Part shown: positions 48,871 through 57,665 of the stretch, piece by piece
How the letters are laid out: the number at the start of each line of letters is the position of its first letter
Position numbering within the stretch: position 1 is the first letter of the stretch
DNA from: Sporolactobacillus pectinivorans
GTDB taxonomy: Bacteria; Bacillota; Bacilli; Bacillales; Sporolactobacillaceae
NCBI RefSeq assembly: GCF_002802965.1
Contig: NZ_NXGA01000001.1
Span: 3,507,343-3,571,342, forward strand
Length of the DNA stretch: 64,000 nucleotides
Reading direction: 5' to 3'
The notes under the pieces: model-generated
What the model saw: the letters and a program-made list of their open reading frames with translations, nothing else
Database searches by the model: none
What the model was told of the DNA's origin: nothing
Program-made: the position numbers and the translations under genes

Positions 48871-49803
48871 ATGAAAGTTGACAGGCTTGTTAGCATTATT
48901 ATGATACTCCTTGATAAAGAGCGTATAGGCGCACAGGAGTTAGCAGATATGTTTGAAGTTTCACCTCGCACAATCTACCGCGACATAGACACTATCAACA
49001 TGGCGGGTATTCCTGTTCGCGGGGCATCGGGAGTGGGCGGCGGCTTTGAAATCATGCAGAAATACAAGATTGATAAAAAGGTTTTTTCGACTGCCGACCT
49101 TTCCGCTATCTTGATGGGGCTTTCCAGTCTTTCCAACATGATACGAGGGGACGAACTGGTAAACGCCCTTGCGAAAGTCAAGAGTTTTATCCCCGCCGAC
49201 AGAGCGAAAGACATTGAATTAAAAGCAAATCAAATATATATAGATTTAAGTCCGTGGATAGGCAACAGGAACATACAACCCTATTTAGAGATTATCAAAA
49301 CAGCTTTACAGGAAAGCAAGCTACTTTCGTTTGAATATGCAGACCGCTACGGAAATAAAACCACACGAACAGCCGAGCCGTATCAGCTTGTATTGAAAAG
49401 TAGTCATTGGTATTGGCAAGGGTATTGCTATAAAAGAAATGATTTTCGCTTATTCAAACTATCCCGCACATCAAACCTACAAATACAAGAAGAATTTTTT
49501 ACGCCACGAGATTATCAAAAACCGCAGTTAGATTTTTCTGATATTGTGGCAACTATGCAAACAAAAATCAAAATTCGTATTCATAAATCTGTTATGGACA
49601 GGGTACTTGATTATTGCACTTATGAAAACTTTTCGCCAGACGGTGATGAGCATTACATTGTTAGTTTTCCTTTCATAGAGAACGAATACTACTACAATAT
49701 TCTTTTCAGTTTTGGGGATAAATGCGAGTGTTTAGAGCCGTTACATATCCGCGCAGAAATGAAGCGTAGAATACATGATATAGCTACCATATACGAAAGT
49801 TAA
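48871..49803 (+). CDS. YafY-type HTH-WYL regulator
   Basis: A 310-residue DeoR-like regulator: N-terminal HTH (RIGAQELADMFEVSPRTIYR, then DIDTINMAGIPV), then a WYL domain (SFEYADRYGNKTTRTAEPYQ, WYWQGYCYKRNDFRLFKLSR) and a C-terminal WCX region. WYL domains bind nucleic acid or small ligands. AAAGGCGG lies 7 bases before ATG 48871. It is divergent from the DJ-1/PfpI gene and lies inside a recombinase-derived direct repeat, so both look like mobile-element cargo. Confidence 0.9.
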   Translation: MKVDRLVSIIMILLDKERIGAQELADMFEVSPRTIYRDIDTINMAGIPVRGASGVGGGFEIMQKYKIDKKVFSTADLSAILMGLSSLSNMIRGDELVNALAKVKSFIPADRAKDIELKANQIYIDLSPWIGNRNIQPYLEIIKTALQESKLLSFEYADRYGNKTTRTAEPYQLVLKSSHWYWQGYCYKRNDFRLFKLSRTSNLQIQEEFFTPRDYQKPQLDFSDIVATMQTKIKIRIHKSVMDRVLDYCTYENFSPDGDEHYIVSFPFIENEYYYNILFSFGDKCECLEPLHIRAEMKRRIHDIATIYES

Positions 49804-49902
49804 TACATGGAGTAAGACGAAAAAGACAAACGAGTTGCCTTGCCCTTTTTATTCCGTTCCAACTATCAAGCCTATCAATGAACGGGTAGTGTTTTTTCGC
49901 TT

Positions 49903-50127
49903 TACCGCCTGCACGAGGATAAGCAGAAGCTTCAGCTGGAAAGCGCCGGGCGGGATGAGCAGAAAAAGCGTATCACCGACATGGGCACCTTCCTTCGGGA
50001 GCAACCCACCGCTCTGACGGAATACGACGAGCCGCTTGTCCGCCGGTTGATTGAAAAGGTCACCGTCTACGAGGATAAATTCACCGTGGAATTTAAATCC
50101 GGCGTGACGGTGGATGTAAATGAATAG
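49903..50127 (+). pseudogene. Serine recombinase, second C-terminal fragment
   Basis: An open frame without a start, from YRLHEDKQKLQLESAGRDEQ to FTVEFKSGVTVDVNE and a stop, is the C-terminus of a large serine recombinase. It is a diverged direct repeat of 47722-47941, but with an intact frame. The two come from related but distinct elements. Confidence 0.85.
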
Positions 50128-50142
50128 GCAGGAAAACAAACG

Positions 50143-50180
50143 AGGCACTCTACGAAATCACATCGTAGGGTGCCCTTTGT
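50143..50180 (+). terminator. Hairpin after recombinase fragment B
   Basis: GGCACTCTACG and CGTAGGGTGCC pair around a 10-base loop, followed by CTTTGT. It sits where the hairpin lies after fragment A but has different sequence. Confidence 0.65.
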
Positions 50181-50185
50181 AATGA

Positions 50186-50410
50186 TTATTTTTCGATAAG
50201 TTCACTCAAGTATGGTAATGCATCTGCAACCTGAATACCCATAATTGGCAGGGGCACAAGAATAGCACTTTTTATTTCTTCTACGCTTGCACCATGTTCT
50301 TTTGCTTGCTGGATATGAAATGGCAGTCCACCATACATTTTTGTCGGCACTAATACAGAAATATAGGCGAGTTCGTGAGTCTTTTTATCAAGCGCGCTTT
50401 TTTCTGACAT
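50186..50410 (-). CDS. Short CMD/AhpD-like protein
   Basis: A 74-residue protein resembling the core of carboxymuconolactone decarboxylases: ALDKKTHELAYISVLVPTKM, then FHIQQAKEHGASVEEIKSAI. The Cys pair of AhpD enzymes is absent. It is shorter than the usual 100-130 residues; compact members of about 75 exist, but it may also be a trimmed copy. AGATGG lies 7 bases before ATG. Confidence 0.65.
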   Translation of the reverse strand: MSEKSALDKKTHELAYISVLVPTKMYGGLPFHIQQAKEHGASVEEIKSAILVPLPIMGIQVADALPYLSELIEK

Positions 50411-50540
50411 TTTAATCCATCTTTCTATTCAGCATAATGGCTAATAAACATTTAAGCATATTTCTGCGAAGTTGATTAGCCTATTGTATAGCTTTTTTAT
50501 ACCAACATCCGACCTGTTCCCACGCACATATAAAATTGAG

Positions 50541-50792
50541 TTAGTCTTTTAAGTGGACACACCAGAATGGGATCCCATATGAGGTGTGAAGTTTATTTAG
50601 TTCAAATTCGGAAATTTCTGACATAAAGAGTTCATGTCTGCTTCGTCTACCAATAGACCTGCGGTAATTACTTTTGGTACGTATCATCACTTTTCTTGCT
50701 AGATAATCAAATTGGATGGTCGTCTGAAAGTCATCCTGTATCTGACAGTTGAGCCTTCCATGTGGTAATTTGTTGAAAGAAGACAGTTTCAT
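50541..50792 (-). CDS. Conjugative-element sigma-like protein, possibly truncated
   Basis: An 83-residue protein starting MKLSSFNKLPHGRLNCQIQD, then FDYLARKVMIRTKSNYRR and an Arg-rich stretch. This resembles the start of small sigma-70-like factors encoded by Tn916/Tn1549-type conjugative transposons (pattern FDYxxKxxMxxExxxYxR), without their region-4 end. The very strong AAGGAGGTG site 8 bases before ATG shows it is or was expressed. Assignment is tentative. Confidence 0.45.
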   Translation of the reverse strand: MKLSSFNKLPHGRLNCQIQDDFQTTIQFDYLARKVMIRTKSNYRRSIGRRSRHELFMSEISEFELNKLHTSYGIPFWCVHLKD

Positions 50793-50929
50793 GGTGTATC
50801 ACCTCCTTTCTTAGCCAGTGAGAATTAAGAAAATTTCATTCTTCTTCCCCTCTTCCACACTAACTCTCACCGAGAGGATGATATTTGTTGCGGGAAATAC
50901 CTCCTATCTAAAAAAATTTTTAAGAATTT

Positions 50930-50968
50930 AAAAAACCTGAACGGACGTAAGCACCCGTACAGGTTTTT
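50930..50968. terminator. Hairpin terminator
   Basis: AAAAACCTGAACGG and CCCGTACAGGTTTTT form a stem with one internal mismatch and A/T tracts on both sides. Confidence 0.75.
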
Positions 50969-51111
50969 GTATAGACATATTCCTTTGCAGTCTTACATAA
51001 TTGAATATGAGTTAGACCGTCGCTATCTCAAATTGAAAATGGTTTTTTTAAAAGGTAACTTTATTTATAACCTGCATTCCCTTCTTTTTAAATTAAGGAG
51101 GTAAATATAAG

Positions 51112-51174
51112 TTGTTTGTTGGGAGAAATAACAATCCCATAGTAAAGCACTCTATTCCTATTAAACTCACGTAA
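51112..51174 (+). CDS. 20-residue ORF with strong ribosome site
   Basis: AAGGAGGT lies 9 bases before TTG 51112, which opens a frame encoding FVGRNNNPIVKHSIPIKLT and a stop. It may be a leader peptide or, more likely, the start of a gene whose body was lost when the neighbouring ABC operon joined. No downstream plus-strand gene exists. Confidence 0.3.
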   Translation: MFVGRNNNPIVKHSIPIKLT

Positions 51175-51192
51175 CACTAGTAAATATCATAA

Positions 51193-51948
51193 TTATTGGA
51201 CTGTTTCTTTTCTCAGTCTCCAAAAGGCCAATAAAAAACTGACGAAACAGAGACAGATAAATAACCCTGTTACAAGTAAAACGTACAACCAATCAATAGA
51301 TGTTCCCAGAATCAGACTCCGAAGGCAATTTATAATATGAGTGAACGGATTGATCATGACCGCAATCTTCAAGCCGCCTGATATACTGTTCAGTGGAACT
51401 AATGCTGTACTAGTGAAGAATACAGAAAGTACAATCAGATTCATGATCGTTTCATAAATTGCTTCATTAGGCAAACACAGACTAATCGCATATGCCAAAC
51501 CTGACATAAAGAATGCCGTAAGAAAAATAAGAGGTAACATCAGAAGCAATCCAGTAAATCCAGATGTCATACGTACTGATAAGAATACAGACAGAACAAG
51601 CATAATAGCTATTTCAATGAATGAAACAAGAACTGCTTCCAGCATTTGCCCCAAAACAACAGAACTTCGTTTCACAGGTGCTATGAGTATCCTGTAGAAA
51701 CTTCCTTTGGATTTCATAATAAAATTGATATAACCACCACTGCTACAAACTGCAAGTGTAACAAGCACCATAATACCGGGCAGTATAAACGCAGTATAGT
51801 TACCGCCTGATATTTGCTTCATAGACTGCTCTGCAATTGCACTGTACAATACAAGCCAAATGAGAGGCTGTATTATGGTAAGCAGTATTGAAATAGGATT
51901 TTTAAAACGCCACTTTATGTTACGCCATAAAATTACCATTGTATCCAT
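51193..51948 (-). CDS. ABC-2 type transporter permease
   Basis: A 251-residue membrane protein with six helices of the ABC-2/DrrB family, with the family LILGTSIDW-type end and INPFTHIINCLRSLI. It pairs with the ATPase whose stop lies 4 bases before it. Together they probably export a drug or lipophilic compound. AAGG precedes ATG. It is last gene of the araC-gyrI-ABC operon. Confidence 0.9.
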   Translation of the reverse strand: MDTMVILWRNIKWRFKNPISILLTIIQPLIWLVLYSAIAEQSMKQISGGNYTAFILPGIMVLVTLAVCSSGGYINFIMKSKGSFYRILIAPVKRSSVVLGQMLEAVLVSFIEIAIMLVLSVFLSVRMTSGFTGLLLMLPLIFLTAFFMSGLAYAISLCLPNEAIYETIMNLIVLSVFFTSTALVPLNSISGGLKIAVMINPFTHIINCLRSLILGTSIDWLYVLLVTGLFICLCFVSFLLAFWRLRKETVQ

Positions 51949-51952
51949 TGGG

Positions 51953-52894
51953 TTACCTTCCTTCCGTCCCCGTTAACTTCAAGAACACATCTTCAAGGCT
52001 GGGCTGTGCGATTTCAATTGCCTCAAAAGGAACATTGTTTTCCAAAAGCCACTTATTTACATTTTCAAAAGTCTTTCTGCCCTCTGCAGCATCGGCAAGA
52101 ATTGAGTATTTACGGATATTGATGGACGGAAGTATGTGTGTTTGAGCAAGTATCTCTGCACAATCTTTCGCTTTTTTCATATCTGAAAAGCCAATACTAA
52201 GTATGTTTTGCCGGGTATATTGCTTCAAATTTTGAGGAGTTCCCTGTACCAATTCATGACCTTCTTTTATAACACAAATGGTATCACTAAGTTGATCAGC
52301 TTCTTCAAGATAATGAGTGGTCAGGAAAATCGTTGTTTTAAAATCATCCCGAAGTTTGCACATGATTTTCCACATGGATTTTCTGGATGAAATATCCATA
52401 CCAACTGTTGGTTCGTCTAAAAAAAGTATTTTAGGCATCGATACCATATTCATTGCAATATCCAATCGACGCTTTACTCCACCAGAATAGGAAGCAACTG
52501 GGAATTTTACATACTGCGACAGTCCAAAAAGATCAATCAGGGTGTTGATCCTTTTTTTCGCCGTAACATTGTCCACTTTGTAGAGCCTGCTTTGAAAGAT
52601 CATATTTTCCATCAGTGACAGATGCTCATCAATAGAAATACTCTGCGCAACACAAGCGATCTGTGTTCGTCCCCAAGCAGGTTCCTTGCATAAATCTTTC
52701 CCCAACATGGTTACCTTTCCAGATGTAGGCTTGTAAAATGTTGTTAGTATGTTGATAAGAGAAGATTTACCTGCCCCATTCGGACCGAGTAGAGAAAAGA
52801 TCTCTCCGCTGTTTACCGTCAAACTTAACTCGTCCAAAGCTCGGACGCCGTTTTTATACTGCTTAACCAATTTATTTATTTCAATGGCTAACAT
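51953..52894 (-). CDS. ABC transporter ATP-binding protein, DrrA-like
   Basis: A 313-residue ATPase: Walker A GPNGAGKSS at 37-45, signature YSGGVKRR at about 136-143, Walker B ILFLDEPTVGMD, and a C-terminal extension as in daunorubicin-exporter ATPases. It drives the ABC-2 permease encoded next. The start ATG follows GAGGAG and overlaps the upstream stop region (TAG-A-ATG), so the genes are translationally coupled. Confidence 0.94.
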   Translation of the reverse strand: MLAIEINKLVKQYKNGVRALDELSLTVNSGEIFSLLGPNGAGKSSLINILTTFYKPTSGKVTMLGKDLCKEPAWGRTQIACVAQSISIDEHLSLMENMIFQSRLYKVDNVTAKKRINTLIDLFGLSQYVKFPVASYSGGVKRRLDIAMNMVSMPKILFLDEPTVGMDISSRKSMWKIMCKLRDDFKTTIFLTTHYLEEADQLSDTICVIKEGHELVQGTPQNLKQYTRQNILSIGFSDMKKAKDCAEILAQTHILPSINIRKYSILADAAEGRKTFENVNKWLLENNVPFEAIEIAQPSLEDVFLKLTGTEGR

Positions 52895-52895
52895 T

Positions 52896-53354
52896 CTACT
52901 CCTCCTCTTTAATCGGAAACAGTATTTCTGTAATATACTTTTTAGGATTTCCTTTCAGAAACATTCCCGGCCCTTTGATATAAACTTCCCTAAACGGCGG
53001 CCGTAAGGTCAGGTTATTTTCCCGCGAATAATGGTCAATTGCTACATAGGCGTTATTCATCGTTTCATAAGTACCGATATGGGTCACACAAACAGCTTTT
53101 ATTCGTGGCATTTCTTTTACTGAAATACCATTACCGTTTGGGGTTTCAGCGGTAGGAACGCACAACTCCATTTCACCCATTTTCGATTTCTGATCCATGA
53201 CATAGTAGCAGAAAAATGGTGCGCCGTTTGCTTTGCCCTGAATAGACTTAAATACATTCGGGAAGACTTTATTTGCTTGGGTGGCGATCCCTTTGTACTT
53301 TATAAAGGCTGCTCGAATCGGTTCGATATCTCTAAGTTCAATTTGATAGTCCAT
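52896..53354 (-). CDS. Stand-alone GyrI-like ligand-binding protein
   Basis: A 152-residue GyrI-like/SHS2 domain protein: [20 protein letters not shown], a central Cys/Tyr-rich pocket strand APFFCYYVM, and [20 protein letters not shown]. These domains bind hydrophobic cations or drugs; some hydrolyse cyclopropanoid toxins. It lies between the AraC-GyrI regulator and the ABC exporter, with TAA-ATG contact to the upstream gene. It may buffer, sense or degrade the exporter's substrate. Confidence 0.85.
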   Translation of the reverse strand: MDYQIELRDIEPIRAAFIKYKGIATQANKVFPNVFKSIQGKANGAPFFCYYVMDQKSKMGEMELCVPTAETPNGNGISVKEMPRIKAVCVTHIGTYETMNNAYVAIDHYSRENNLTLRPPFREVYIKGPGMFLKGNPKKYITEILFPIKEEE

Positions 53355-54224
53355 TTATTTTTCACCTCGTTCTTTCTTAACTGCAACCCAGACTTCTGCA
53401 TGGCCGCCTTTTGATCTCTCATCATTTACAGGATAAACTTCTATATCCGGTAGCTCAGCGTATTCATAGCCTGAAACGGGAAGCCACTCTGTAAGAAATC
53501 GTTTAAATATGGTCTGAACGGATTCCTTAAAGTGCCCGTTATATTCAAAGATCACCCAAGTAGCGGCAGGTATCTCAAATTCAGTCATGCCTTCAGGTAC
53601 AGGCTTATCCGTTGGTGCAGCTATGTAGTAATAAATATTCTGCGGATTCGTATAGGCTGTAACGCCGAGAATATAGCACGAATCCTTGTTTGTAAGTCTG
53701 CAGATTTCCGAAAACGATGTACTTTTCAGCATTTTGTCCCAAAATACGGGAACAATTTTCTGGTTTTGTTCCATATCCTCTTGTAATGCAGTCCTAACTC
53801 CAACAATCCTAATAGGAGATTTTGTCTCAATTCGATACCTCATCCTTTCACCTCCAATAATGTTAATGGAAAAACGAATACGAGGATAGGCGTTTAATGA
53901 CGTTCCCTCTATACGAGCAGCAGTTGGGGCAATACCATGAACATGTTGAAATGCACGATTGAATGATGTGGGCGAAACATAACCATACTTTGAACCAATA
54001 TCTATGACTTTCGCATCGCTTACCTGTAATTCAAAAGCTGCTTCTGTCATTCTCCTACGACGAACATAATCAGAAAGCGAAATACCTGCTACATAAGAAA
54101 ACATTCGCTGAAAATAATAGGTTGAACAACAGGCTATTTTTGCGGCTTCCTTATAGGAAATATCATCTTTCAAGTTGTCTTCTATATAATCAATCGCTTG
54201 ACTTAATCGCTTTAACCACTCCAT
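53355..54224 (-). CDS. AraC family regulator with GyrI domain
   Basis: A 289-residue regulator: N-terminal AraC double HTH (EAAKIACCSTYYFQRMFSYV, then GISLSDYVRRRRMTEAAFEL) and a C-terminal GyrI-like ligand domain from about 125. The layout is that of Rob/SoxS-related drug sensors and B. subtilis multidrug regulators. GGGGGTGG lies before ATG 54224. It is first gene of a four-gene operon and probably activates it on drug binding. Confidence 0.92.
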   Translation of the reverse strand: MEWLKRLSQAIDYIEDNLKDDISYKEAAKIACCSTYYFQRMFSYVAGISLSDYVRRRRMTEAAFELQVSDAKVIDIGSKYGYVSPTSFNRAFQHVHGIAPTAARIEGTSLNAYPRIRFSINIIGGERMRYRIETKSPIRIVGVRTALQEDMEQNQKIVPVFWDKMLKSTSFSEICRLTNKDSCYILGVTAYTNPQNIYYYIAAPTDKPVPEGMTEFEIPAATWVIFEYNGHFKESVQTIFKRFLTEWLPVSGYEYAELPDIEVYPVNDERSKGGHAEVWVAVKKERGEK

Positions 54225-54639
54225 ATCACCACCCCCTTGTATAAAAGCTTAGCACAATATAAAATATGTACTTCTCTTTTGGTGTCCGGTTTTGTAAACA
54301 TCAAATAATCCCCAACCTATTCATAGATGGGGATTACCAATTACATAATGAGAATCGACAGGAATAGAGACTGACCAAGATTGTGTATCCATTGAAACTA
54401 TAAGGAAGATTTACTCATAAGCAAAAAAGAACAAATATTAGTTAATCACTCTTTGAAATAAAATATTGCTATTTTTAATAAAAAGAGAGTATATATCCTC
54501 TTGATGGATTTGAAATAAAGTTGCACTGTTTTGAAAAAGTTGAACCGTTTATAAAAAAGTTAAACCATTTTACCCCTTTTCGATTGAAGAGTTCTAAGTG
54601 AGTTTTAATCAAACAGTGTGTTCATTTAAAAAGCGAGGA

Positions 54640-54677
54640 ATCCATTTTGATCAATCTTCTTCAAAATGGATTTTTTT
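54640..54677 (+). terminator. Hairpin with T tract
   Basis: ATCCATTTTG and CAAAATGGAT around a 12-base loop, then TTTTTTT. Confidence 0.75.
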
Positions 54678-54733
54678 ATGTGCCCCAGAACGATGATTTG
54701 TGGGATATTTTTGATCAAACTTTATTTCAAAGT
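54640..54733 (+). repeat. Imperfect repeat, copy 1
   Basis: Related to 57381-57474: both open with TCCA(T/C)TTTGATCAATC and CAAAATGGATT, and both end with a run matching TTTTNATCAAACTTTATT-CAAA. Together they flank the MocR/GNAT block. Confidence 0.5.
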
Positions 54734-54816
54734 GACACAACTTTGTTTGGTAATGGAACAATTTTACAGATTAGGAATACGGTTTCATGGCTTTATTATG
54801 ATTTGCCAACAACAGA

Positions 54817-56199
54817 TTACAGTAACCAAGCTTTTTTCAAGAGATTCACTCCAAGCTGGATTTCACCAAAAGAAAGATTACTAAAGCCAAGTTTAATTAA
54901 AGGTTGATCAGTATTATTTTTAATGAAATAGGGCGAAGTAGGATACACTTTAACACCCCCATCGTAGGCGCGTTGGATTAGCTGTTCTTCTGAATGCTTC
55001 GTGTGTACTTTGACTAATATGTACAGACCAGACTGTTCGCCAATAATGGATACATTTTGCTCAAATTGTTTTTTTAATAAAGATACTAAATGTTGCATTT
55101 TTCGTTTATAAACAAGACGCATGCGCTTAATATGCCGATTCCATTCTCCTTCTTCCATAAATTTAGCCATTGTCAGTTGGCTAAGAAGTGACGTGGTACT
55201 CTCGAAATGAAGAAACTGATTTTTATAACGTTTTAAAAGTGGTTGTGGTAACACCATATAGCTTAAACGGAGTCCTGGAAGAAAAGACTTTGAGAAATTT
55301 CCGAGATAAATGACCCTTGCCGAATCAATGGAAGCGAGAGCCGGAAATGGTTGTTGCGTATAGCGAAATTCACTATCATAGTCGTCTTCGATAATGTATC
55401 CTTGCACTTGGTTAGCCCATTGAATAAGCGTTTGCCGTTGTTGAATCGGCATGCTTACCCCGTAAGGACTATGATGGGAAGGCGTGACATAGATTAATCG
55501 AGATTCCATTTGTTCAAGTTTTGAAAAATCAGCACCTGTCTCATAAACGGGTAAAGTTTCAAGCATAAAATGATGGAATTGAAAGGCGTTCCTGGCGCCA
55601 TCATAGCCAGGGTCCTCTACTGTAATGCTGGGGTAATCATCCTTCAGTATAAGACCAAGATAGATAAGTATTTGTTGCGTACTACTGCCGATAACGATGG
55701 CATTTGCATCTGCTTTCATCCCACGAGACTGCAGTAAGTATTCGGAAATTTGTTCACGTAAGCACATTTCACCAAAGTGCTCCCCGTATAGAAAACTCTT
55801 TTGGAAAGTTAATACTTGATTGGACATTCTCCTCCAAATTGATAAGGGGAAATGTGTTTGATCTACCACGCCTGCTCGGAAATCAACGCGGACAGGTTTC
55901 GCTGATTCTGTTTGTTTTTTGCTGTGGGACTTTAACGCTTCTTGAAATACAAGTGGTTCTAACTCATTGACAAAATAACCTTTTCGACCTTCTCCTCGAA
56001 TATAGCCTTCAGCTACAAGTTGATCATAAGCCATTAAGGTTGTATTACGACTGACTTGAAGGGAATCTGCAAGATGACGAATGGGAGGTAGTTGCTCATC
56101 GGCAAGTATGTCACCTTGCTCAATAAATGATTTAAACTGCTCGTATATTTGTTTGTATTTGGGGGAGTCATTTTTAAAAGCAAAAATGGTATTTTTCAC
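54817..56199 (-). CDS. MocR/PdxR-type regulator
   Basis: A 460-residue fusion of a GntR winged helix (1-75; EQLPPIRHLADSLQVSRNTT) and a PLP aminotransferase fold-I domain (about 105-460) with PLP lysine K304 in LGNFSKSFLPGLRL. MocR proteins such as PdxR and GabR sense PLP or amino acids and regulate vitamin B6 or amino acid genes. GTG 56199 has AAGGAG 7 bases upstream. It is divergent from a broken paiB-like gene and an acetyltransferase, its likely targets. Confidence 0.92.
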   Translation of the reverse strand: MKNTIFAFKNDSPKYKQIYEQFKSFIEQGDILADEQLPPIRHLADSLQVSRNTTLMAYDQLVAEGYIRGEGRKGYFVNELEPLVFQEALKSHSKKQTESAKPVRVDFRAGVVDQTHFPLSIWRRMSNQVLTFQKSFLYGEHFGEMCLREQISEYLLQSRGMKADANAIVIGSSTQQILIYLGLILKDDYPSITVEDPGYDGARNAFQFHHFMLETLPVYETGADFSKLEQMESRLIYVTPSHHSPYGVSMPIQQRQTLIQWANQVQGYIIEDDYDSEFRYTQQPFPALASIDSARVIYLGNFSKSFLPGLRLSYMVLPQPLLKRYKNQFLHFESTTSLLSQLTMAKFMEEGEWNRHIKRMRLVYKRKMQHLVSLLKKQFEQNVSIIGEQSGLYILVKVHTKHSEEQLIQRAYDGGVKVYPTSPYFIKNNTDQPLIKLGFSNLSFGEIQLGVNLLKKAWLL

Positions 56200-56323
56200 T
56201 TAAAATCTCCTTTTGACATGTTAATTTATTTGAAATTGTATCTTATAAAATGTCAATATGTATAATAATATATCCTATATTAGAAGACAATTTCAAATTT
56301 ATTAAATGTTTAGGAGGGATTGT

Positions 56324-56440
56324 ATGTATATGCCAAAGCATTTTCAAATTATGAAAAAATGTGATTTATGACATGATTAAAGAAACTGGCTTTGCTACGC
56401 TTTTTTTTTCAAGCATCAGGGGCATCCCAATACACAAAAG
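56324..56440 (+). pseudogene. PaiB-like FMN-binding protein, N-terminal fragment
   Basis: AGGAGGG precedes ATG 56324, which encodes YMPKHFQIMKKCDL and hits a TGA; a shifted frame then gives IYDMIKETGFATLF. This is the start of PaiB/FMN-binding split-barrel proteins (MYxPKxF, then IxExxFATL). The rest is gone. It lies between the MocR-like regulator and the GNAT gene. Confidence 0.65.
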
Positions 56441-56468
56441 ATTAATTGATGAAGGAAGGATTAGAATT

Positions 56469-57035
56469 ATGTTGACACATATTGGTACTTTGAGGGTCGA
56501 AACAGAAAGGTTAATTTTAAGAAGGTTTGAATATACAGATGATGAAAGTATGTTGAAGTATTGGGTTAGTGACCCTGCAATTCAGTCAATGTATTCTGAA
56601 CCCGTTTACACAACAAAGCAGGAGGTTAAAGAACTGCTTAATAAATATATAAGTGCCTATGAAAAAGATGACTACTACAGATGGGCTATTATATTAAAGG
56701 AAACAGGTAAATGCATAGGGCAGATTGCATATTTTTTAGTAGATAACCATAATCATTTTGCAGAAGTTGAATACTGTATTGGTAGTAACTTTCAAAGAAA
56801 AGGTTTTGCCACCGAGGCTACAAAAGCTGTTATCCAATATGGCTTTGAAAAAATGAATTTACATAAAGTGCAAATATGTCATAAATCAATAAATACTGCC
56901 TCTCGCAGAGTTATTGAAAAATGTGGACTTGTTTATGAGGGAGCATTGCGAGATTTCTTCCATATGGATGGACAATATGTAGACAGACTATATTATTCAA
57001 TTTTGAAAGATGAATTTATGTCAAGACAAAAATAA
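56469..57035 (+). CDS. GNAT acetyltransferase, RimJ/RimL-like
   Basis: A 188-residue acetyltransferase: VETERLILRRFEYTDDESML at the start, acetyl-CoA loop SNFQRKGFATEATKAVIQYG and the closing NTASRRVIEKCGLVYEGALR. It likely acetylates a ribosomal-protein N-terminus, antibiotic or polyamine. GGAAGG lies 9 bases before ATG 56469; the open frame upstream belongs to the paiB fragment. It is probably driven by the divergent regulator's promoter region. Confidence 0.88.
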   Translation: MLTHIGTLRVETERLILRRFEYTDDESMLKYWVSDPAIQSMYSEPVYTTKQEVKELLNKYISAYEKDDYYRWAIILKETGKCIGQIAYFLVDNHNHFAEVEYCIGSNFQRKGFATEATKAVIQYGFEKMNLHKVQICHKSINTASRRVIEKCGLVYEGALRDFFHMDGQYVDRLYYSILKDEFMSRQK

Positions 57036-57476
57036 ATTAACTACAAACAATGGAAGCTGCTGACCAGTGCAACAAGTTTAAGTGAAGCGCACAGCCTTAT
57101 CGAACATCGCGCTTCGTTTAGAGGCGATAAGACGATGTCTCCGCCTAACCTTTTTGTGTATCAGTCGGACATGAACATGACGATCTGAAAGAATATTTAT
57201 TTCAGGTGTCGTGTTGATAAGCATGTAGGAAAAATGATTGGGAAGAAAGAGCAATGAAACAAGAAATATAAAGATGCGAATATTAAAACAATTCTAAAGG
57301 CGTTTGACATATTGCTTACACAAGTGAACCAAAATGGTCAAACGTTATTAAAGAAGCTACATACCAAATTGCTAAGGAAGAGTCCACTTTGATCAATCCT
57401 TTTTCAAAATGGATTCTTTCTATATTGCTGTTAATCAGAATCCATTAGTTATTTTTAATCAAACTTTATTCAAAAG
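57036..57476. other. Non-coding and remnant sequence
   Basis: No intact gene. A short frame near 57267-57386 encodes KDANIKTILKAFDILLTQVN then GQTLLKKLHTKLL, without a good start; it is not identified. A hairpin and repeat follow at 57381-57474. Confidence 0.4.
57381..57474 (+). repeat. Imperfect repeat, copy 2
   Basis: Partner of 54640-54733, including the degenerate hairpin TCCACTTTG/CAAAATGGA. It lies just past the end of the interrupted HAD hydrolase gene and may be its old terminator. Confidence 0.5.
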
Positions 57477-57524
57477 CTACGACAGAGCTGCATCAAGCAA
57501 ATTTTGAGCAATATAGTCCGGTGT
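57477..57524 (-). pseudogene. HAD-IIIA hydrolase, 3' piece beyond the IS
   Basis: With the IS and one GGTGT copy removed, the minus-strand frame runs through the insertion point as QNVTPDYIAQNLLDAALS and a stop at 57477. This is the end of the gene at 60087-60462. Confidence 0.7.
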
Positions 57525-57665
57525 TGTTTTTGATAACTTGGAATTGAGCCATTTATAGGCAAAATGATCGCATAGAAATGAGCCACATGATTTCCAATTT
57601 TTAGCCCATCTTTCCTATGATAGAAAAGTAACCAGCAATTCTACATAAGGGAGAGGGAAAAAAGG

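Larger units (their letters stand above)
50793..51192. other. Intergenic region with a leader-like ORF
   Basis: Holds the terminator at 50930-50968 and the micro-ORF at 51112-51174. No other gene is recognised. Confidence 0.4.
54225..54816. other. Intergenic region with repeat and terminator
   Basis: No gene is convincing. The plus-strand frame at 54647-54907 overlaps the end of the MocR-like gene and lacks any family pattern. The repeat at 54640-54733 is listed separately. Confidence 0.45.

Noticed and set aside
54647..54907. 86-codon plus-strand frame before the MocR-type gene
   Set aside because: It overlaps a terminator hairpin and the 3' end of the MocR-type gene, and no family pattern is seen.
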